DNA of 64,000 nt from an uncultured Pelagibacteraceae bacterium (GTDB lineage: Bacteria > Pseudomonadota > Alphaproteobacteria > Pelagibacterales > AG-422-B15): positions 1 to 64,000 of the forward strand of contig CABZNM010000001.1 of the NCBI GenBank assembly GCA_902527075.1, written 5' to 3'. The position numbers were made by a program, and so were the translations under genes. The notes under the pieces were generated by a model. That model did no database searches. It was given only the letters and a program-made list of their open reading frames with translations, and was not told the origin of the DNA. Below, in pieces: positions 20,137 to 31,262 of this stretch (the first letter of the stretch is position 1; the number at the start of each line of letters is the position of its first letter).

Positions 20137-21347
20137 TGAAAAGAGTTGTAGTCACAGGAATAGGTATAGTGTCTTCAATTGGAAATAACCAACAAGAAGT
20201 AAAAGACTCACTTTACCACACAAAGTCGGGCATTTTATTTGATGAAGATCAAAAGAAAATGGGCTTTCGGAGCTGTGTGAGTGGCCAAATTAAAATAGAT
20301 TTGGAAAATAGTATTGAACGGAAGTTTCTAAGATTCATGGGTGATGGAGCAAGTTATAACTATTTATCAATGCTCGAAGCTATTAAAGACTCGAATCTTA
20401 GTGAAGATGAAATATCAAATAATAAGACAGGTTTAATAATGGGCTCTGGGGGTCCGTCAACTAAAAGTTTATTAAGAGCATTTGATATAACAAGAGAAAA
20501 AGGTCCAAAAAAAATAGGGCCGACAAGTGTGCCGAAGGTAATGTGCAGTACTAATTCTGCAACTTTGTCTACATACTTTAAGATCAAAGGCGTTAACTAT
20601 TCAATTAGTTCAGCTTGTTCAACAAGCGCACATTGTATTGGCAACGCATACGAACTTATTCAAATGGGAAAACAAAATAGAGTTTTTGCTGGAGGTGGGG
20701 AGGAATTAGATTGGACTCTGTCTGCTTTGTTTGATGCGATGCCTGCCCTGTCATCAAAATACAATGAAAGTCCTGATAGAGCTTCACGAGCTTTTGATAA
20801 AAATAGAGATGGATTTGTTATAGCTGGAGGTGGTGGAGTTCTTGTTCTAGAGGATCTCAATACAGCACTTTCAAGAAATGCTAAAATCTACGCTGAAATA
20901 GTTGGTTATGGAGCAACTTCTGATGGTCATGATATGGTACAACCGTCTGGTGAAGGAGCAGCTCGCTGTATGCAGATGGCTAGTGAGAATGTTGGAAAAA
21001 TTGATTATATTAATGCTCATGGAACATCAACACCCGTGGGTGATTCTGCTGAACTGAAAGCCATAAAAGAAGTTTTCAAAGATTATAAACCTTTTGTAAG
21101 CTCAACAAAATCTCTAAGTGGTCATTCGCTAGGCGCCGCAGGAGTTCAAGAGTCTATATATTCACTTATTATGCTTAATAATAGTTTCCTTTCTGAGTCT
21201 GCAAACATAGAAGATATAGATGATGAAGGAACTGATATGAATATATTAACTAAACGATTAGATCAGCAGGTAGATACAGTTATGAGTAACAGTTTTGGTT
21301 TTGGTGGTACAAATGCATCTCTAGTTTTCAAAAGGTTCGTGTCTTGA
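20136..21347 (+). CDS. fabB: 3-oxoacyl-ACP synthase I FabB
   Basis: A 403-residue condensing enzyme that elongates unsaturated acyl-ACPs. The Cys-His-His triad is visible: C in [13 protein letters not shown] in [11 protein letters not shown] and H in [11 protein letters not shown]. The ending [14 protein letters not shown] is typical. It pairs with FabA to make cis-unsaturated fatty acids. It overlaps fabA by one base and fabI by four, so the three are one translationally coupled operon. Confidence 0.97.
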   Translation: MKRVVVTGIGIVSSIGNNQQEVKDSLYHTKSGILFDEDQKKMGFRSCVSGQIKIDLENSIERKFLRFMGDGASYNYLSMLEAIKDSNLSEDEISNNKTGLIMGSGGPSTKSLLRAFDITREKGPKKIGPTSVPKVMCSTNSATLSTYFKIKGVNYSISSACSTSAHCIGNAYELIQMGKQNRVFAGGGEELDWTLSALFDAMPALSSKYNESPDRASRAFDKNRDGFVIAGGGGVLVLEDLNTALSRNAKIYAEIVGYGATSDGHDMVQPSGEGAARCMQMASENVGKIDYINAHGTSTPVGDSAELKAIKEVFKDYKPFVSSTKSLSGHSLGAAGVQESIYSLIMLNNSFLSESANIEDIDDEGTDMNILTKRLDQQVDTVMSNSFGFGGTNASLVFKRFVS

Positions 21348-22123
21348 TGAATTTAGAGGGAAAAAAAGCTGTTATCATGGGTGTAGCAAATGATCATTCT
21401 ATTGCCTGGGGTATAGCTAATCAGCTTCACAAAAATGGAGCTGATTTATGTTTTACTTATCAAGGTGAAGCTCTTCAAAGAAGAGTTGAGCCTCTTGCTA
21501 AAAGAATTGGAAATGATTTTTTACTAGAATGTAATGTACTTGAAGAAGACTCAGTCAAAAATGCATTCTCAGTAATCAAAGATAAATGGTCAAATATTGA
21601 TTTTGTCTTACATTCAATTGCCTTTTCCAATAAAGATGAACTTAAAGGAAAGTACTTAGATACGTCCAGGAATAATTTTATTGATACAATGTTGATTTCC
21701 TGTTTCTCTTTTACAGAAGTTGCTAAAGAAGCAAGTAAAATAATGAGTTCGGGGGGCTCAATGCTTACTCTTACATATGACGGCTCTCAAAAATATATAA
21801 GAAACTATAATGTGATGGGTGTTGCAAAAGCGGCTCTAGAGTCAAGTGTAAGATATCTTGCTGCTGATCTTGGAGAATTAAATATCAGAGTAAATGCTTT
21901 ATCAGCTGGACCAATGAAAACTCTTGCAATGGCCGGCATTTCAGGCGGAAAAGATATGATGAGATGGTCGGAGAAAAATTCAATGCTGCAAAGAAATATT
22001 AATTTAGAAGATGTAGGCAAATCAGGATTATATTTATTGAGTGATTTATCTTCGGGAGTAACAGGTGAGATTCACTATGTAGATAGTGGTTATAGTAAAG
22101 TAGGTGTTCCTAAAGAAATTTAA
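21344..22123 (+). CDS. fabI: Enoyl-ACP reductase (NADH) FabI
   Basis: A 259-residue SDR-type enoyl reductase completing each elongation cycle. It has the cofactor loop [13 protein letters not shown], the FabI-type catalytic pair Tyr-x6-Lys in [12 protein letters not shown], and [16 protein letters not shown] of the substrate loop. The stop codon overlaps the stop of the convergent purF gene by four bases. Confidence 0.97.
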   Translation: MMNLEGKKAVIMGVANDHSIAWGIANQLHKNGADLCFTYQGEALQRRVEPLAKRIGNDFLLECNVLEEDSVKNAFSVIKDKWSNIDFVLHSIAFSNKDELKGKYLDTSRNNFIDTMLISCFSFTEVAKEASKIMSSGGSMLTLTYDGSQKYIRNYNVMGVAKAALESSVRYLAADLGELNIRVNALSAGPMKTLAMAGISGGKDMMRWSEKNSMLQRNINLEDVGKSGLYLLSDLSSGVTGEIHYVDSGYSKVGVPKEI

Positions 22124-23568
22124 TTTGTTTCTGATAATAATGAGAATTGATTTGAGACAGTTCCCTTATCTTTGTCATCAAGTGGGGTAGGGTATTCACC
22201 TGTAAAGCAGTGATCAGTAAATTGTGGATTTGAATTATCTCTATTTTTTTCACCCAAAGCTTTATAAGTTCCATTTAGAGATAAGAAAAATAAAGACGTA
22301 GAACCAATTTCCTTGTTTATTTCCTCTATGCTTTTCTTTGCTGCAATAAGTTCTTCTAAGTTTGGTGTGTCTATTCCATAAAAATCGGGATTAGTAATTG
22401 GAGGACATGCAATTCCCAAGTGAACTTCAGTTGCTCCTGCATCATATATCATTTTTATAATTTTTTTTGCAGTTGTTCCTCTCACAATTGAGTCGTCAAT
22501 TAAAACTACTCTTTTCCCTCTAATTGCAGACGAATTAGCATTATGTTTTAGTTTAACACCAAACTGTCTTATACTTTGGGCGGGTTCAATAAATGTTCTA
22601 CCCACATAGTGATTTCGGATTATACCAAACTCAAAAGGTATATTGGCCTGCTGAGAAAATCCTAATGCTGCAGGTACTCCTGAATCAGGAACTGGAACAA
22701 CAACATCTGCAGTAATAGAGTTTTCTATTGCTAATTCAGCTCCAAGCTGTTTCCTATATGAGTAAACTGATTTATTTTCAATAATACTATCAGGTCTAGC
22801 AAAATAAATTCTTTCAAAAATACACGGCCTACAATCCAACTTTGGGAAAGGCTTGATACTCTCAATTCCATCATCTGAAATTATAATTATTTCACCATTT
22901 TTAATATCTCTCACATATTTTGCACCAATAATATCAAATGCGCATGTCTCTGATGCTAATACTGGAGCGCCATTTAAGTCTCCCAGAACTAATGGCCTGA
23001 TACCAAGAGGATCTCTAACTCCAATTAATTTCTTATTTGTTAAAACTACTAGAGAGTAAGCTCCTTGTATTTGAAATAGGGCTTCAATAAGCCTATCAAT
23101 AATAAGTTTTCTTTTAGATCTAGATACTAGCTGCAAAATTGTCTCTGTATCTGATGTTGTTTGAAAAATTGAACCATCCTGGACAAGAGCATTTCTAAGA
23201 CTATTTGCATTAGTAAGATTACCATTATGAGCGCATGCAAAACCTCCTGAAGAGAGATCAGCGTATAATGGCTGAATATTTTTTAAGATTGAGTTCCCAG
23301 TTGTAGAGTATCTTACATGACCAATGGCATTATTACCTTTCAATCTTGAAATTACTTTCTGTTTATTGAAGTGATCTCCAACTAATCCAGGTCTTCTTAC
23401 ACCATGAAATTTATCACCATCAAAAGTTACAATACCCGCACCTTCCTGTCCCCTATGCTGTAACGAGTGAAGGCCAAGTGCAGTTAGAGCAGAAGCATCA
23501 GGACTTCCAAAAATACCAAATACGCCACATTCTTCGTGAAGCTTATCTTCAGAAGGGTCTATATCCAT
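22120..23568 (-). CDS. purF: Amidophosphoribosyltransferase PurF
   Basis: A 482-residue enzyme for the first step of purine synthesis (PRPP plus glutamine to phosphoribosylamine). A short propeptide ends at HEE and exposes the nucleophile Cys of CGVFGIFG near residue 15. The glutaminase domain shows GHVRYSTTG, and the phosphoribosyl domain has the PRPP motif RVVLIDDSIVRGTTAKKI. The start lies 13 bases after pnp, so it appears to ride on the nusA-infB-pnp transcript, an unusual partner. Confidence 0.96.
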   Translation of the reverse strand: MDIDPSEDKLHEECGVFGIFGSPDASALTALGLHSLQHRGQEGAGIVTFDGDKFHGVRRPGLVGDHFNKQKVISRLKGNNAIGHVRYSTTGNSILKNIQPLYADLSSGGFACAHNGNLTNANSLRNALVQDGSIFQTTSDTETILQLVSRSKRKLIIDRLIEALFQIQGAYSLVVLTNKKLIGVRDPLGIRPLVLGDLNGAPVLASETCAFDIIGAKYVRDIKNGEIIIISDDGIESIKPFPKLDCRPCIFERIYFARPDSIIENKSVYSYRKQLGAELAIENSITADVVVPVPDSGVPAALGFSQQANIPFEFGIIRNHYVGRTFIEPAQSIRQFGVKLKHNANSSAIRGKRVVLIDDSIVRGTTAKKIIKMIYDAGATEVHLGIACPPITNPDFYGIDTPNLEELIAAKKSIEEINKEIGSTSLFFLSLNGTYKALGEKNRDNSNPQFTDHCFTGEYPTPLDDKDKGTVSNQFSLLSETN

Positions 23569-23581
23569 ATTTAATTACTGT

Positions 23582-25651
23582 TTAGTTAGTTGCGTCTTTG
23601 ATTGATAGTTTAACTTTACCCCTATCGAAACCAATGACTTTAACACTGACTATATCACCCTCGTTTACTACGTCAGTAACTTTTTCTACTCTTTCATCAG
23701 ATAATTGAGAAATATGTACTAAGCCATCTCTTTTGCCAAAAAAATTAACAAAGGCTCCAAACTCCATAATCTTCACCACTTTACCTTCATAAATCTGACC
23801 AACTTCGGGTTCTTCAATTATGGAATTAATTAGATCGATAGCTGACTGAATAGACTCTTGACTTGTTCCAGCAATTTTTACATTACCACTATCACTTATA
23901 TCAATTTTTGCTCCTGATTTTTCTATTATATCTTTTATTGTGGCTCCACCTTTTCCAATGATTTCACCAATGTTATCTCTTTTAACTTTGATCATCTCAA
24001 TTCTTGGAGTATACGGCCCAAGCTCTTTTCTTGGCTCAGAAAGTGCACTATTCATTTCCGACAATATGTAATCTCTTCCACCCTTTGCTTGCTCAAGAGC
24101 TTTTTCCATTATCTCAAATGTTATGCCTGTAATTTTAATATCCATCTGCAATGAGGTTACACCGTCTTTTGTTCCAGCTACTTTAAAATCCATATCACCA
24201 AGATGGTCCTCATCACCCAATATATCGGATAAAACTGCAAAATTATCACCATCTTTTATTAAACCCATTGCTATACCAGAAACAGAGTTTTTTATTGGAA
24301 CACCTGCGTCCATAAGTGCGAGTGATGAACCACATACAGTTGCCATTGAGGATGAACCATTAGACTCAGTGATGTCAGATACTAGTCTGATTGTATAATC
24401 AAAGTCCTCTTTAGTCGGCAAAACAGACTTCAACGCGCGCCAGGCAAGTTTACCATGTCCAATCTCTCTTCTTCCTGTGGCACCCATTCTTCCAACCTCT
24501 CCTACTGAATAGGGTGGAAAATTATAATGAAGCATAAAATTTTCTTTATATGAGCCCTGAAGAGCTTCTATTCTTTGCTCATCCTCGCCAAATCCAAGTG
24601 TAGCCACGACAATAGCTTGAGTTTCCCCTCTTGTAAAAAGTGCCGATCCATGAGTTCTAGGCAGCCAAGACACTTCTGAAGAAATATTTCTTACCTCATC
24701 AAGTTTTCTTCCATCAATTCTTGTTTTATCGTTGAGAATTTGACTTCTTACTGTGTTTTTTTCTATTTTCTTAAAATAAGACATAGCTTCGTTACTACTT
24801 ATTTCTTCATCATCTTTGAAGGTTTCTTCAATTTCAGATTTGATCTCACTTAAAGCGTTATGTCTCTCCATTTTATCAGTAATTGAATAACACTTTGATA
24901 TTCTCTCACCATATTTACTTTCTAAATCTTCATGAAGAGCAGAATTTGTACTGCTCTCAAATTCCCAAGGGTCGTTTGCACATTCTTCGGCTAGATTAAT
25001 AATCATTTTTATTACTTCTTGAAATGAGTCATGACCAAATTTAACAGCACCAAGCATAATCTCTTCAGATAATTGGTCTGCTTCAGACTCTACCATTAGG
25101 ACTGCACTACCAGTTCCAGCAACAACTAAATCTAATTGCGACTCACTGTTCATTCTAGGATTTAAGATATAATCTTTACCATCATAACCAACTCTACAAC
25201 CACCAATTGGTCCCATAAAAGGTATACCAGATAAGGTTAATGCACTAGATGCCGCTATCATTGCCACAACATCAGCATTTGTTTCACCGTCATGTGATAA
25301 AACGGTTAAAACCACTTGTGTTTCATTTTTAAAACCATCAGGAAACAGTGGCCTGATAGGTCTATCAATTAGTCTTGATGTAAGAGTTTCAAATTCGGTG
25401 GGTCTACCTTCTCTTTTAAAAAAACCTCCAGGTATTTTTCCAGCTGCATAAAACTTTTCTTGATAACTTACAGTTAATGGAAAGAAGTCTAAGTCTGGTT
25501 TTGCTTCTTTCGCTGCGGTGACATTTGCCATCACAACCGTTTCGCCATATCTAACTAATGTAGATGCTGTAGCTTGCTTTGCTACTTTTCCTGTTTCGAT
25601 GGTTAGTTTTTGATCTCCCCATTTCATCTCTCTTGAAACTAAATTGCTCAT
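23582..25651 (-). CDS. pnp: Polyribonucleotide nucleotidyltransferase (PNPase)
   Basis: A 689-residue phosphorolytic 3'-5' exoribonuclease. There are two RNase PH domains (about 10-230 and 310-540) with the catalytic segment [19 protein letters not shown] region, followed by a KH domain ([17 protein letters not shown]) and an S1 domain ([25 protein letters not shown], in parts). It degrades mRNA, usually with RNase E. Only 39 bases separate it from rpsO, and I do not see the RNase III-type hairpin known from the E. coli pnp leader. Confidence 0.97.
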   Translation of the reverse strand: MSNLVSREMKWGDQKLTIETGKVAKQATASTLVRYGETVVMANVTAAKEAKPDLDFFPLTVSYQEKFYAAGKIPGGFFKREGRPTEFETLTSRLIDRPIRPLFPDGFKNETQVVLTVLSHDGETNADVVAMIAASSALTLSGIPFMGPIGGCRVGYDGKDYILNPRMNSESQLDLVVAGTGSAVLMVESEADQLSEEIMLGAVKFGHDSFQEVIKMIINLAEECANDPWEFESSTNSALHEDLESKYGERISKCYSITDKMERHNALSEIKSEIEETFKDDEEISSNEAMSYFKKIEKNTVRSQILNDKTRIDGRKLDEVRNISSEVSWLPRTHGSALFTRGETQAIVVATLGFGEDEQRIEALQGSYKENFMLHYNFPPYSVGEVGRMGATGRREIGHGKLAWRALKSVLPTKEDFDYTIRLVSDITESNGSSSMATVCGSSLALMDAGVPIKNSVSGIAMGLIKDGDNFAVLSDILGDEDHLGDMDFKVAGTKDGVTSLQMDIKITGITFEIMEKALEQAKGGRDYILSEMNSALSEPRKELGPYTPRIEMIKVKRDNIGEIIGKGGATIKDIIEKSGAKIDISDSGNVKIAGTSQESIQSAIDLINSIIEEPEVGQIYEGKVVKIMEFGAFVNFFGKRDGLVHISQLSDERVEKVTDVVNEGDIVSVKVIGFDRGKVKLSIKDATN

Positions 25652-25690
25652 TTTTTTCTATTCCTTCTAAAATTCTTAAATGTTTGTTCA

Positions 25691-25960
25691 TTATTTTCTC
25701 AATCCAAGTTTATCAATTAATTTATCATACGAATCTTTTTTGCTCTTCTTTAAATAAGCCAAAAGGCTTCTTCTTTGATTTATTAAACGCATCAAACCTG
25801 TTTTTGAATGATTATCTTTATTGTGGGATTGAAAATGTTCAGTTAAATTTTCAATTCTTTGAGTTAATATTGCAATCTGAACTTCTGGCGAACCAGTATC
25901 AGTTTTTGATCTTGAATATTGCTCAATTAACTCTGTTTTTTTTTCTTTATCTATCGACAT
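25691..25960 (-). CDS. rpsO: 30S ribosomal protein S15
   Basis: An 89-residue basic protein with the S15 core TGSPEVQIAILTQRIENLT, then HFQSHNKDNHSKTGLMRLINQRR and the C-terminal LLAYLKK. S15 binds the three-way junction of 16S rRNA and helps form the inter-subunit bridge. It is nine bases after truB and precedes pnp, the conserved order. Confidence 0.98.
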   Translation of the reverse strand: MSIDKEKKTELIEQYSRSKTDTGSPEVQIAILTQRIENLTEHFQSHNKDNHSKTGLMRLINQRRSLLAYLKKSKKDSYDKLIDKLGLRK

Positions 25961-25969
25961 CTCGTATCC

Positions 25970-26857
25970 TTAATTCAGGTTAAAACCTCTTTTTGGACTT
26001 ATAAGTCCATTATTTATTTTACCAACTCCTATTAAATTGCCATTTGCAAAAACTAGTAAGTTTTCTAGAAATATATGTTTACAAAAATATTTAATCTCTA
26101 GACCATTCTTAAAACGCTTACCATCTTGTGATTTTAGATTTACTGCTGGGATGTCGTCCAGTACATCTTCAACAGGATGGATTATTTCAAAATGATCGCC
26201 AATATGTACTAAATTAGTTAATTTATCTAGTAAAATAATATCTTTTTCACTAAATTTTCCTATTTCTGTCCGCCTCAATTTTGAAACATAGGCGCATGTA
26301 TTTAGCCTTTTTGCCAGATCTCTGGCAAAAGACCTGACGTAAGTTCCAGAAGAGCAGGTCATTAAAAATTTAAAGGTATTTATTTGCTTGCTCTCAAAAC
26401 AGTTTAATGAGGATATTATAACTTTCTTTGCTTTCAACTCAAAATTTCTGTCATTTCTTGCAAGTTTATAAGCCCTTATTCCATCGACTTTTACAGCAGA
26501 AAATTTAGGAGGTATTTGATCAATCGTACCTATAAATTCTGATAACACATTATTAATATTTATTAATTTAGGAATAAGCTCAGAGCTTTTTGTAATTTTT
26601 CCTTTTATGTCATCCGTATCGCGTGACTCACCAAAAGTAATGTCAAAACTGTAAGTTTTTTTAGAGTTAAAATATTTAATACTTTTTGTAGCTTCGCCCA
26701 GTGCAATAGCTAAAACACCAGTTGCAAATGGATCAAGTGTTCCAGAATGACCTAACTTATTAATTTTAAGTATTTTTTTAACAATCTTTAAAACTTCAAA
26801 TGAAGAAATATCAGGAGGTTTATCGACAAAAATCCATCCATTTAGATTTTTAATCAC
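25970..26857 (-). CDS. truB: tRNA pseudouridine-55 synthase TruB
   Basis: A 295-residue pseudouridine synthase acting on U55 of the T-loop of tRNAs. The catalytic Asp is in HSGTLDPFATGVLAIALGEATK (motif II), with the KxYxF-type motif and CSSGTYVRSFARDL of motif III visible. The start overlaps the rbfA stop by eight bases, and the order rbfA-truB-rpsO is the usual one. Confidence 0.96.
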   Translation of the reverse strand: MIKNLNGWIFVDKPPDISSFEVLKIVKKILKINKLGHSGTLDPFATGVLAIALGEATKSIKYFNSKKTYSFDITFGESRDTDDIKGKITKSSELIPKLININNVLSEFIGTIDQIPPKFSAVKVDGIRAYKLARNDRNFELKAKKVIISSLNCFESKQINTFKFLMTCSSGTYVRSFARDLAKRLNTCAYVSKLRRTEIGKFSEKDIILLDKLTNLVHIGDHFEIIHPVEDVLDDIPAVNLKSQDGKRFKNGLEIKYFCKHIFLENLLVFANGNLIGVGKINNGLISPKRGFNLN

Positions 26858-27242
26858 TAATTTTCTTCAAATCATTCTGTACTTTGCTTGTCGTAAGTAG
26901 ATTATTTATTTTATCAAAATTATCCATTGATTCATCTAATCTAAATATAAGTTTTGGAGAGAATTTTAATTCAATTAATTTTACAACTTCTTTTGCAATA
27001 AAATCTCTAGACTGTTCAATTTTTTCAAGTACTTCTTCATTAGATATTTCATCATAAGAAGATATATAGACATATGCATTTTTTAAATCAGGAGACATTT
27101 CAAGTTTAATAACGCTGAGTGGTATTTTAAAAAAAGATGCAGTTGGAAAGTCATTTCTTACTAAGACCTCACTCACAGCTTTTTTAACTGTTTCACAAAC
27201 TCTTAGATATCTATTGTTGTTTTTTTTAATTTTTAATATCAC
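26850..27242 (-). CDS. rbfA: Ribosome-binding factor A
   Basis: A 130-residue KH-type protein that assists late maturation of the 30S subunit and processing of the 16S 5' end. Recognised by VCETVKKAVSEVLVRND near the start, VIKLEMSPDLKNAYVYIS in the centre and the FSPKLIFRLDESMDN strand. It overlaps infB by four bases and truB by eight. Confidence 0.93.
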   Translation of the reverse strand: MILKIKKNNNRYLRVCETVKKAVSEVLVRNDFPTASFFKIPLSVIKLEMSPDLKNAYVYISSYDEISNEEVLEKIEQSRDFIAKEVVKLIELKFSPKLIFRLDESMDNFDKINNLLTTSKVQNDLKKISD

Positions 27243-29641
27243 AGTGTTTGTGCAATTTCTTCCACACTAAATATTTCAATTTGATCACCGACCTCAAATT
27301 CATTGAACTCCTTTAAACCAATGCCACATTCAGTACCTGCCTTTACTTCATTGGCTTCATTTTTTTCCCTCTTAAGACTTGTGATATCTCCATCAAAAAC
27401 AGTTTCAGAATTTCTCATAACTCTTGCTTTTGAATTTTTATTTATACTTCCTTCCTGAACAATGCATCCGGCAATACTTCCTAGCTTAGAAATTTTAAAA
27501 ACCTTTAAAACTTCAGCTTTTCCAATGAAATTCTCTTCAAAGGTAGGTTTAAGTTTACCACTAGCAAATTTTGAAACATATTCAATCAACTCATAAATAA
27601 TATTAAAATTTTGAATATTAACCTTACTTAACTTTGCTTTTTGCTTAGCTTCTTTTGTAGTTGATGAATTAAATGACAGTAAAAGAGCGCTTGAGGCACT
27701 TGCAAGAGCAACATCACTCTCATTTACGAAACCAACACCTGAGTGAATTACCTTAATATTGATTTTTTCACTTTGTATATTTTCAATTTGATTAACAATA
27801 GCTTCAGCGGATCCCCTAGCATCTGATTTTACTACAACTTCTAAAATTTCTTTTGTTTGATTAATCATGCCAAAAGAGTTATTTTCATCAAAATTTTGAG
27901 CTCTTTTAGATGATTTAATATTTTGTTTCTTTTGACTTCTTAAATCACATAATTCTCTTGCTTTTTCTTCATTGTGAACTGTTACGAAACTGTCTCCAGC
28001 TTCTGGTGGATTGTTAAGGCCTAAAACCTGAACAGGCATTGAAGCTTTCGCTTCCTTTAAGTTATTACCTTTGTCATCAAGTATGGCTCTTACTTTCCCA
28101 TATGCGCTGCCAGCAACAGCAATATCTCCAATACTTAATTTTCCGTTTGTAACGATTATATTACTTACAGGGCCCCTGCCTTTGTCAATAAATGCCTCAA
28201 CAATTGTGGCTTCAGCAAAAGTTTCATTATTTGTTTTAAGCTCTGATAATTCAGATTGTAATATTATGGACTCCAATAATTTGTCAACATTTTCTCCCGT
28301 TTCAGCTGACAATTCAATACATTGTATTTCACCAGAGAGATCTTCAACAATTAAATCTTCTGATAACAGCTGTTCTTTTACCTTATGTGGTTGTGCATCT
28401 TGTTTGTCACATTTATTTATAGCGACAATAATTGGAACATTCGCAGACTTAGCGTGAGATATTGCCTCTTTAGTTTGTGGCATTACACCATCGTCAGCAG
28501 CAATAATTAATACAACGATATCAGTTACATTTGCACCTCTTTCTCTCATCTCAGTAAATGCTGCGTGACCTGGTGTGTCAATGAAAGTTATTTTATTGTC
28601 ATTATTATAGAGAACTTCGTAAGCTCCAATATGTTGAGTAATTCCTCCACTTTCTCCTGAGACAACGTTGGTGTTTCTTATTTTATCTAACAATGAAGTC
28701 TTACCGTGATCAACATGACCCATTATTGTGACAATGGGTGACCTTGAGTCATTTTTTTCAGCAAGATTGTCCTTTGATATTAAATCTTTTTCAACAGCTT
28801 CAAGGTTCTCTCTCTTAAAATTATGTCCAAATTCTGTGACTAAAAGTTCGGCAGTATCAGCGTCGAGAGTCTCATTTATGGTTGCCATCATCCCCATTTT
28901 CATTAGGGACTTGATAACATCCCCTGATTTTTCAGCCATACGAATAGCAAGTTCTTTTACAGTTATTGTTTCAGGAATATAAACATCTCGTACCAATTTT
29001 TTTGAACTTTCACCCTCATTTTTAATTTTTTTAGTTTTCTGTTTAGCTCTTTTATAAGCGGCTAAGCTTCTTGTTCTTTCGTCATTGTCACTCAAGGCTG
29101 TGACTATTGTAACTTTTCGTTCTCTAATTTTTTTTCTACCAAAATTGACTTGAGGCTTTTTTTTCTCACTAAAATCATTTGCTTCATCAACTTCTTTTCT
29201 TTTAAAACTGTCTTTAGTTATATCTTTCGTAGTTTTAACATTGTTTTGAATTTCTTGTTTTTCCAAGTTGATAGGCTTTTGAGTTTCTTCTTGCTTTGAT
29301 CCACGTATTTTATCAATTGCTTCGATCTTTTCTTCTTTTGTATCTGCTTCTAATAGCTTTTTTTGTTCATCCTTTGAAAGAGGTTTAAGTACTACACCCG
29401 ATTTTATTTGTTTCTGATTAGTTTCTGAAGTGCCTGTTGAAGTTAATTGTGTATTTTCTATATTTACAGGAATGTTGTCTGAACTCTTTTTTGAATTATC
29501 AGAAGTACGTTTAACTCTCTTTTTTTCAACAATTACCGTTTTACCTGCTTCAATTCCCCTGGATTGAGGAATTACAGGTTTAGATCCAAGCTTAAGACTA
29601 AGTGTTTTTTTAACTTTTTTTTCGGTTTTCTTTTCTGACAT
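27239..29641 (-). CDS. infB: Translation initiation factor IF-2
   Basis: An 800-residue GTPase that places initiator tRNA on the 30S subunit. A long, charged, low-complexity N-terminal half (about 1-290, rich in Lys and Glu) leads to the G domain with GHVDHGKTSLLD (G1), GGITQHIGAY (G2), DTPGHAAF (G3), NKCD (G4) and the C-terminal domains ending in FEVGDQIEIF. It lies 18 bases after nusA. The ylxR gene that normally sits between nusA and infB in alphaproteobacteria is absent. Confidence 0.97.
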   Translation of the reverse strand: MSEKKTEKKVKKTLSLKLGSKPVIPQSRGIEAGKTVIVEKKRVKRTSDNSKKSSDNIPVNIENTQLTSTGTSETNQKQIKSGVVLKPLSKDEQKKLLEADTKEEKIEAIDKIRGSKQEETQKPINLEKQEIQNNVKTTKDITKDSFKRKEVDEANDFSEKKKPQVNFGRKKIRERKVTIVTALSDNDERTRSLAAYKRAKQKTKKIKNEGESSKKLVRDVYIPETITVKELAIRMAEKSGDVIKSLMKMGMMATINETLDADTAELLVTEFGHNFKRENLEAVEKDLISKDNLAEKNDSRSPIVTIMGHVDHGKTSLLDKIRNTNVVSGESGGITQHIGAYEVLYNNDNKITFIDTPGHAAFTEMRERGANVTDIVVLIIAADDGVMPQTKEAISHAKSANVPIIVAINKCDKQDAQPHKVKEQLLSEDLIVEDLSGEIQCIELSAETGENVDKLLESIILQSELSELKTNNETFAEATIVEAFIDKGRGPVSNIIVTNGKLSIGDIAVAGSAYGKVRAILDDKGNNLKEAKASMPVQVLGLNNPPEAGDSFVTVHNEEKARELCDLRSQKKQNIKSSKRAQNFDENNSFGMINQTKEILEVVVKSDARGSAEAIVNQIENIQSEKINIKVIHSGVGFVNESDVALASASSALLLSFNSSTTKEAKQKAKLSKVNIQNFNIIYELIEYVSKFASGKLKPTFEENFIGKAEVLKVFKISKLGSIAGCIVQEGSINKNSKARVMRNSETVFDGDITSLKREKNEANEVKAGTECGIGLKEFNEFEVGDQIEIFSVEEIAQTL

Positions 29642-29659
29642 AAAAACAATTTCATACGG

Positions 29660-31195
29660 TTAATCTAACCATATCTTACGAGCCTCCATTATCAATTGAT
29701 CACCTTCATCTTTTGAAAGGCTAAAGTTTTCCAAAAGACCTTTTACTCTTGAATTTTTATCATTTTTGTCTTCTTGATAACCTAGTAAATCATCAGTTGT
29801 TAACCCAGCAAAATCATCAAGATTTTTAATATCATTTTCAGCTAAAGCCACAAGCATCGCTTTTGAAAGAGGTTTAAATTCCATTAAATCTTTAGAAACA
29901 CTCATATCTATGAGTTTTTGATTATTTTCTATTTCCTTCTCAGACAAATATTTGTTTGATCGATCGACTAATTCATTAACTATATCCTCATCAAAACCCT
30001 CAATCGATAATAATTCTGATTTTTCAGTTTCAATTATCTCTTCAATTGTGTTGAAGCCCTCACTTACTAAAAGTTGTGCAAGTGTTTCATCAACATCTAA
30101 AGACTCTATAAAACTGTTAGTTCTAGTATTAAAATCTTCTTGTCTTTTTGAAGACTCTTGATCTTCAGTAAGTATATCTATTTCGTAACCAGTTAACTCT
30201 GTTGCGAGTTTTACATTTTGTCCACGCCTACCAATCGCTAGACTTAGATGTTCTTCAGAGACTACGACCTCTATTTTGCTTTGATCTTCATCAAGTACGA
30301 CTTTGAGAACCTCAGCTGGTGATAAAGAGGATATCGCAAGATTTGCAACATTTGGTGACCAATTAATAATATCAATTTTTTCACCCTGTAGTTCATTCAC
30401 AACAGCTTGAACTCTACTACCTCTCATTCCAACGCAAGCTCCAACAGGGTCTATACCACTATCTTCAGTAAAAACGGCTATCTTAGCTCTGCTGCCTGGA
30501 TCTCTTGCAACACTTTTTATTTGAATTATACCATCATAAATTTCTGGTACCTCCTGAGTGAACAACATAGCCATAAATTGAGGATGAGATCTAGATAAAA
30601 ATATTTGAGGTCCTTTAGTTTCTGATCTTACTTCATATATATAAGCTCTAACTCTATCTCCATTTCTAAGATTTTCTCTCGGAATTGTTTGATCTTTTCT
30701 AATAACACCCTCTGCTTTACCTAAGTCTAAAATCACATTTCCAAACTCTATTCTTTTTACAATACCGTTAACTATTTCACCAACACGATCTTTATACTCG
30801 TTATATTGACGTTCTCTCTCAGCCTCTCTGACTTTGGAGTTAATAACCTGTTTTGCAGATTGAGCTGCTATTCTTCCAAAATCCATTGGAGGTAGTGGGT
30901 CAAGTAGTTCATCGCCTATTTGAGCTGCACCATTTATTTTCTTTGCAGCTTTCAAGTTTATTTCAAGAAACTTATTTTTTACCTCATCAACAACAAGCAT
31001 TTTTCTTGAAATAGAGATATCACCATTTTCCTGATTAATCTCAACAATTACCTCATTTTCTTCACCATAGTTGCTTTTTGCGGCTTTCGATATTGCCTCT
31101 TCAAGAGCAGAAATAACAATTTCTTTTTCTATCATTTTCTCCTGAGCAATCGTCTCAGCAATTCTTAGAATTTCTATTTTGTTAGCACTTACCAT
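29660..31195 (-). CDS. nusA: Transcription elongation/termination factor NusA
   Basis: A 511-residue RNA polymerase-binding protein. It has an N-terminal domain (1-125), an S1 domain (GEIVNGIVKRIEFGNVILDLG, in parts, near 130-195), two KH domains (VGACVGMRGSRVQAVVNELQGE and LAIGRRGQNVKLA, in parts) and two C-terminal acidic helix-hairpin repeats (about 365-415 and 435-505). NusA promotes pausing and intrinsic termination and joins antitermination complexes. The start is set by AAGGA five bases before ATG. The usual upstream gene rimP is missing; instead a promoter and a terminator-like hairpin precede it. Confidence 0.97.
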   Translation of the reverse strand: MVSANKIEILRIAETIAQEKMIEKEIVISALEEAISKAAKSNYGEENEVIVEINQENGDISISRKMLVVDEVKNKFLEINLKAAKKINGAAQIGDELLDPLPPMDFGRIAAQSAKQVINSKVREAERERQYNEYKDRVGEIVNGIVKRIEFGNVILDLGKAEGVIRKDQTIPRENLRNGDRVRAYIYEVRSETKGPQIFLSRSHPQFMAMLFTQEVPEIYDGIIQIKSVARDPGSRAKIAVFTEDSGIDPVGACVGMRGSRVQAVVNELQGEKIDIINWSPNVANLAISSLSPAEVLKVVLDEDQSKIEVVVSEEHLSLAIGRRGQNVKLATELTGYEIDILTEDQESSKRQEDFNTRTNSFIESLDVDETLAQLLVSEGFNTIEEIIETEKSELLSIEGFDEDIVNELVDRSNKYLSEKEIENNQKLIDMSVSKDLMEFKPLSKAMLVALAENDIKNLDDFAGLTTDDLLGYQEDKNDKNSRVKGLLENFSLSKDEGDQLIMEARKIWLD

Positions 31196-31207
31196 TTAGT
31201 TCCTTGT

Positions 31208-31234
31208 AAAAAAAAAGTGGGTTAAACCCACTTT
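31208..31234 (-). terminator. Intrinsic-terminator-like hairpin in the nusA leader
   Basis: On the minus strand AAAGTGGGTT and AACCCACTTT form a perfect 10-base inverted repeat around one base (stem of 8-9 with a small loop), followed at once by a run of nine T. The T run ends three bases before the nusA ribosome site. Because it stands between the candidate nusA promoter and the nusA start, transcripts of nusA must cross it; it can end trmB transcription and also act as an attenuator. Confidence 0.8.
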
Positions 31235-31262
31235 AAATAGATTATAGATAAATATTATACTT

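Noticed and set aside
25652..25690. RNase III-type autoregulatory hairpin before pnp
   Set aside because: Only 39 AT-rich bases with no stable stem.
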